Below, piece by piece: positions 63,090-64,000 of a DNA stretch of 64,000 bases (its first letter is position 1; each line of letters opens with the position of its first letter). Origin of the DNA: Serratia liquefaciens ATCC 27592 (lineage in GTDB: Bacteria; Pseudomonadota; Gammaproteobacteria; Enterobacterales; Enterobacteriaceae); assembly GCF_000422085.1 (NCBI RefSeq), contig NC_021741.1, positions 3,286,001 to 3,350,000 of the forward strand, written 5' to 3'. The position numbers and the translations under genes are program-made. Below the pieces are notes generated by a model. The model saw only the letters and a program-made list of their open reading frames with translations, was not told the DNA's origin and made no database searches.

Positions 63090-64000
63090 ATGGGGTTCAG
63101 GGACGTAAAAAAGCTCGCTATACGCTGTCTTCAACAAGGCGCGTATGACCATGAGGTACGTGGCAACATCGATGTCAAGAATCTGTTCGCCACTGGTCAG
63201 GTTGATAAAAACGAGGTAATCGAACTTATCAGGAAAACTTCCGGAGACGCATATCAGTGCCGTCCACATCATCAGGATGCAGATACTGACGTTCACATTC
63301 TTCAACCCTGGAAGTCCGGTTGCTGCTGGTACGTAAAATTTTATTTTATGGAACCCGACGTCATCTTTATCAGCGTGCACCAACAAATCGACAAGGAGTT
63401 CAAAGTGAAAATTGTTAAAGAAGGCGATACGCGTGCCGTTCTGTGTCACCACTGCGGGAAATCTATCGCGACTTATCGTTTACGCGATGTGGACTTCAGC
63501 GATCGGCGTGGCACGGTGAAGAATATTCTGGCCGCGGTCTGTCACCAGTGCGACGCCGTGGTCAGTGTCCCTGCTCAATCCACACCGCAAATTAAAAGCG
63601 AGTTTGAGCAAAGCAAGTCGGCGCTGGAAGTCCGGGTTCCGGCGCACTATCTCGATATTCTTAACGTCGCCACGCAGAAAATAGATGCTTCACTGGGCGA
63701 AGATTTTCATAAGACGCTGATCCTGTATTACCTTCATGCGCTGACCACCGGCTACTATCATCAGGAAGGACTGAAAGCGCTGTTAGGCAGCGAGCTGGCA
63801 AATGCCAAGGCATCCAAACGGCTGTCAATGAAAGTCACTAAAAAACAGCTGGCTGAAGTCAATAGCCTAATGGAACAACAGAACCTGATGCGAAGCTCCG
63901 ACGTAGTCAAAGCGGTGATCCTGAAAGTTTGTCAGGATATCGTGCAGGAGAAAAATCTGGGCGTGTTGCCGGAATTGCGCAACCTCGCCGCCGCCATTTC
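63090..64000 (+). CDS. Partial ORF: toxin-like N-terminal region fused in frame to a zinc-ribbon protein
   Basis: At least 303 residues, running off the window. GGAG lies seven bases before the ATG. Residues 1-100 (MGFRDVKKLAIRCLQQGAYD... ending WYVKFYFMEPDVIFISVHQ) look like a small MqsR/RelE-superfamily or DUF4258-type toxin, by pattern only. From about 106 a new unit begins with two CxxC pairs (LCHHCGKS and VCHQCDA), as in MqsA-type zinc ribbons, followed by a helical region up to the window edge. AAGGAG at 63393-63398 lies six bases before an in-frame GTG at 63405, so the second unit may also be made separately. Confidence 0.6.
   Translation, partial: MGFRDVKKLAIRCLQQGAYDHEVRGNIDVKNLFATGQVDKNEVIELIRKTSGDAYQCRPHHQDADTDVHILQPWKSGCCWYVKFYFMEPDVIFISVHQQIDKEFKVKIVKEGDTRAVLCHHCGKSIATYRLRDVDFSDRRGTVKNILAAVCHQCDAVVSVPAQSTPQIKSEFEQSKSALEVRVPAHYLDILNVATQKIDASLGEDFHKTLILYYLHALTTGYYHQEGLKALLGSELANAKASKRLSMKVTKKQLAEVNSLMEQQNLMRSSDVVKAVILKVCQDIVQEKNLGVLPELRNLAAAI

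Noticed and set aside
62907..63452. 181-codon minus-strand frame at the right end
   Set aside because: It is antisense to the toxin-like/zinc-ribbon ORF, which has the ribosome-binding site and Cys pairs.
1..64000. CRISPR arrays, insertion sequences, prophage genes
   Set aside because: No regularly spaced repeats, transposase, integrase or phage structural gene was seen on either strand.

Overview
The window looks like chromosome from a Serratia-type enterobacterium. I infer this from GC-rich coding DNA, enterobacterial families (OpgB, MtfA, YneE-type bestrophin, YtfJ, Nac) and the backbone order mtfA - tRNA-Asn - ... - amn - ... - nac - tRNA-Asn, which recalls the E. coli asnT/amn/nac neighbourhood. 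The genus is an inference; no rRNA or species marker is present.

Region 1 (about 0.1-15 kb) is the most interesting part. A DgkA paralogue, a GNAT-fold acyltransferase, a fatty acyl-AMP/ACP ligase, a short-chain reductase, an acyl carrier protein and a serine-palmitoyltransferase-like enzyme together match the five-gene bacterial ceramide pathway described in Caulobacter (acyl loading, Spt, bCerS, CerR, AcpR). Three paralogous P-loop kinases of the thymidylate-kinase fold follow, then a polysaccharide-type flippase, an unrecognised protein, a YtfJ paralogue and an LptF/LptG permease pair. I read the whole as a candidate sphingolipid factory with its own head-group kinases and export machinery.

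Region 2 (15-24 kb) holds envelope and periplasmic genes on the minus strand (MipA-like barrel, second barrel protein plus class A acid phosphatase, exported DUF1254 protein, exported isochorismatase), two AraC-type regulators, tRNA-Ser(CGA), mtfA and the first tRNA-Asn(GUU). Region 3 (24-31 kb) is accessory: a P-loop kinase, two regulator/transporter or regulator/hydrolase divergent pairs and an efflux permease.

Region 4 (31-41 kb) is a LacI-controlled AfuABC/Fbp-type ABC transporter with a sugar-phosphate-type phosphatase, next to a second GAPDH, a GlxA-type regulator and a luciferase-like oxidoreductase. Two matching 18-bp operators flank the lacI/transporter promoters. Region 5 (41-44.5 kb) is a thiamin salvage operon: TPP riboswitch, TenA, then the ThiZ, ThiX and ThiY components, with a hairpin that masks the tenA ribosome-binding site. 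Region 6 (44.5-60 kb) carries opgB, amn, a bestrophin channel, a complete RND efflux operon with a divergent two-component system and a shared palindrome, and nac with a good sigma-54 promoter beside the second tRNA-Asn.

Region 7 (60-64 kb) starts with decayed fragments of a MazF-like toxin and a Ner-like regulator, then the folate-independent methionine synthase pair mesX-mesD, and ends with an incomplete ORF in which a toxin-like N-terminal region runs in frame into a zinc-ribbon protein. Several convergent gene pairs share symmetrical hairpin terminators.
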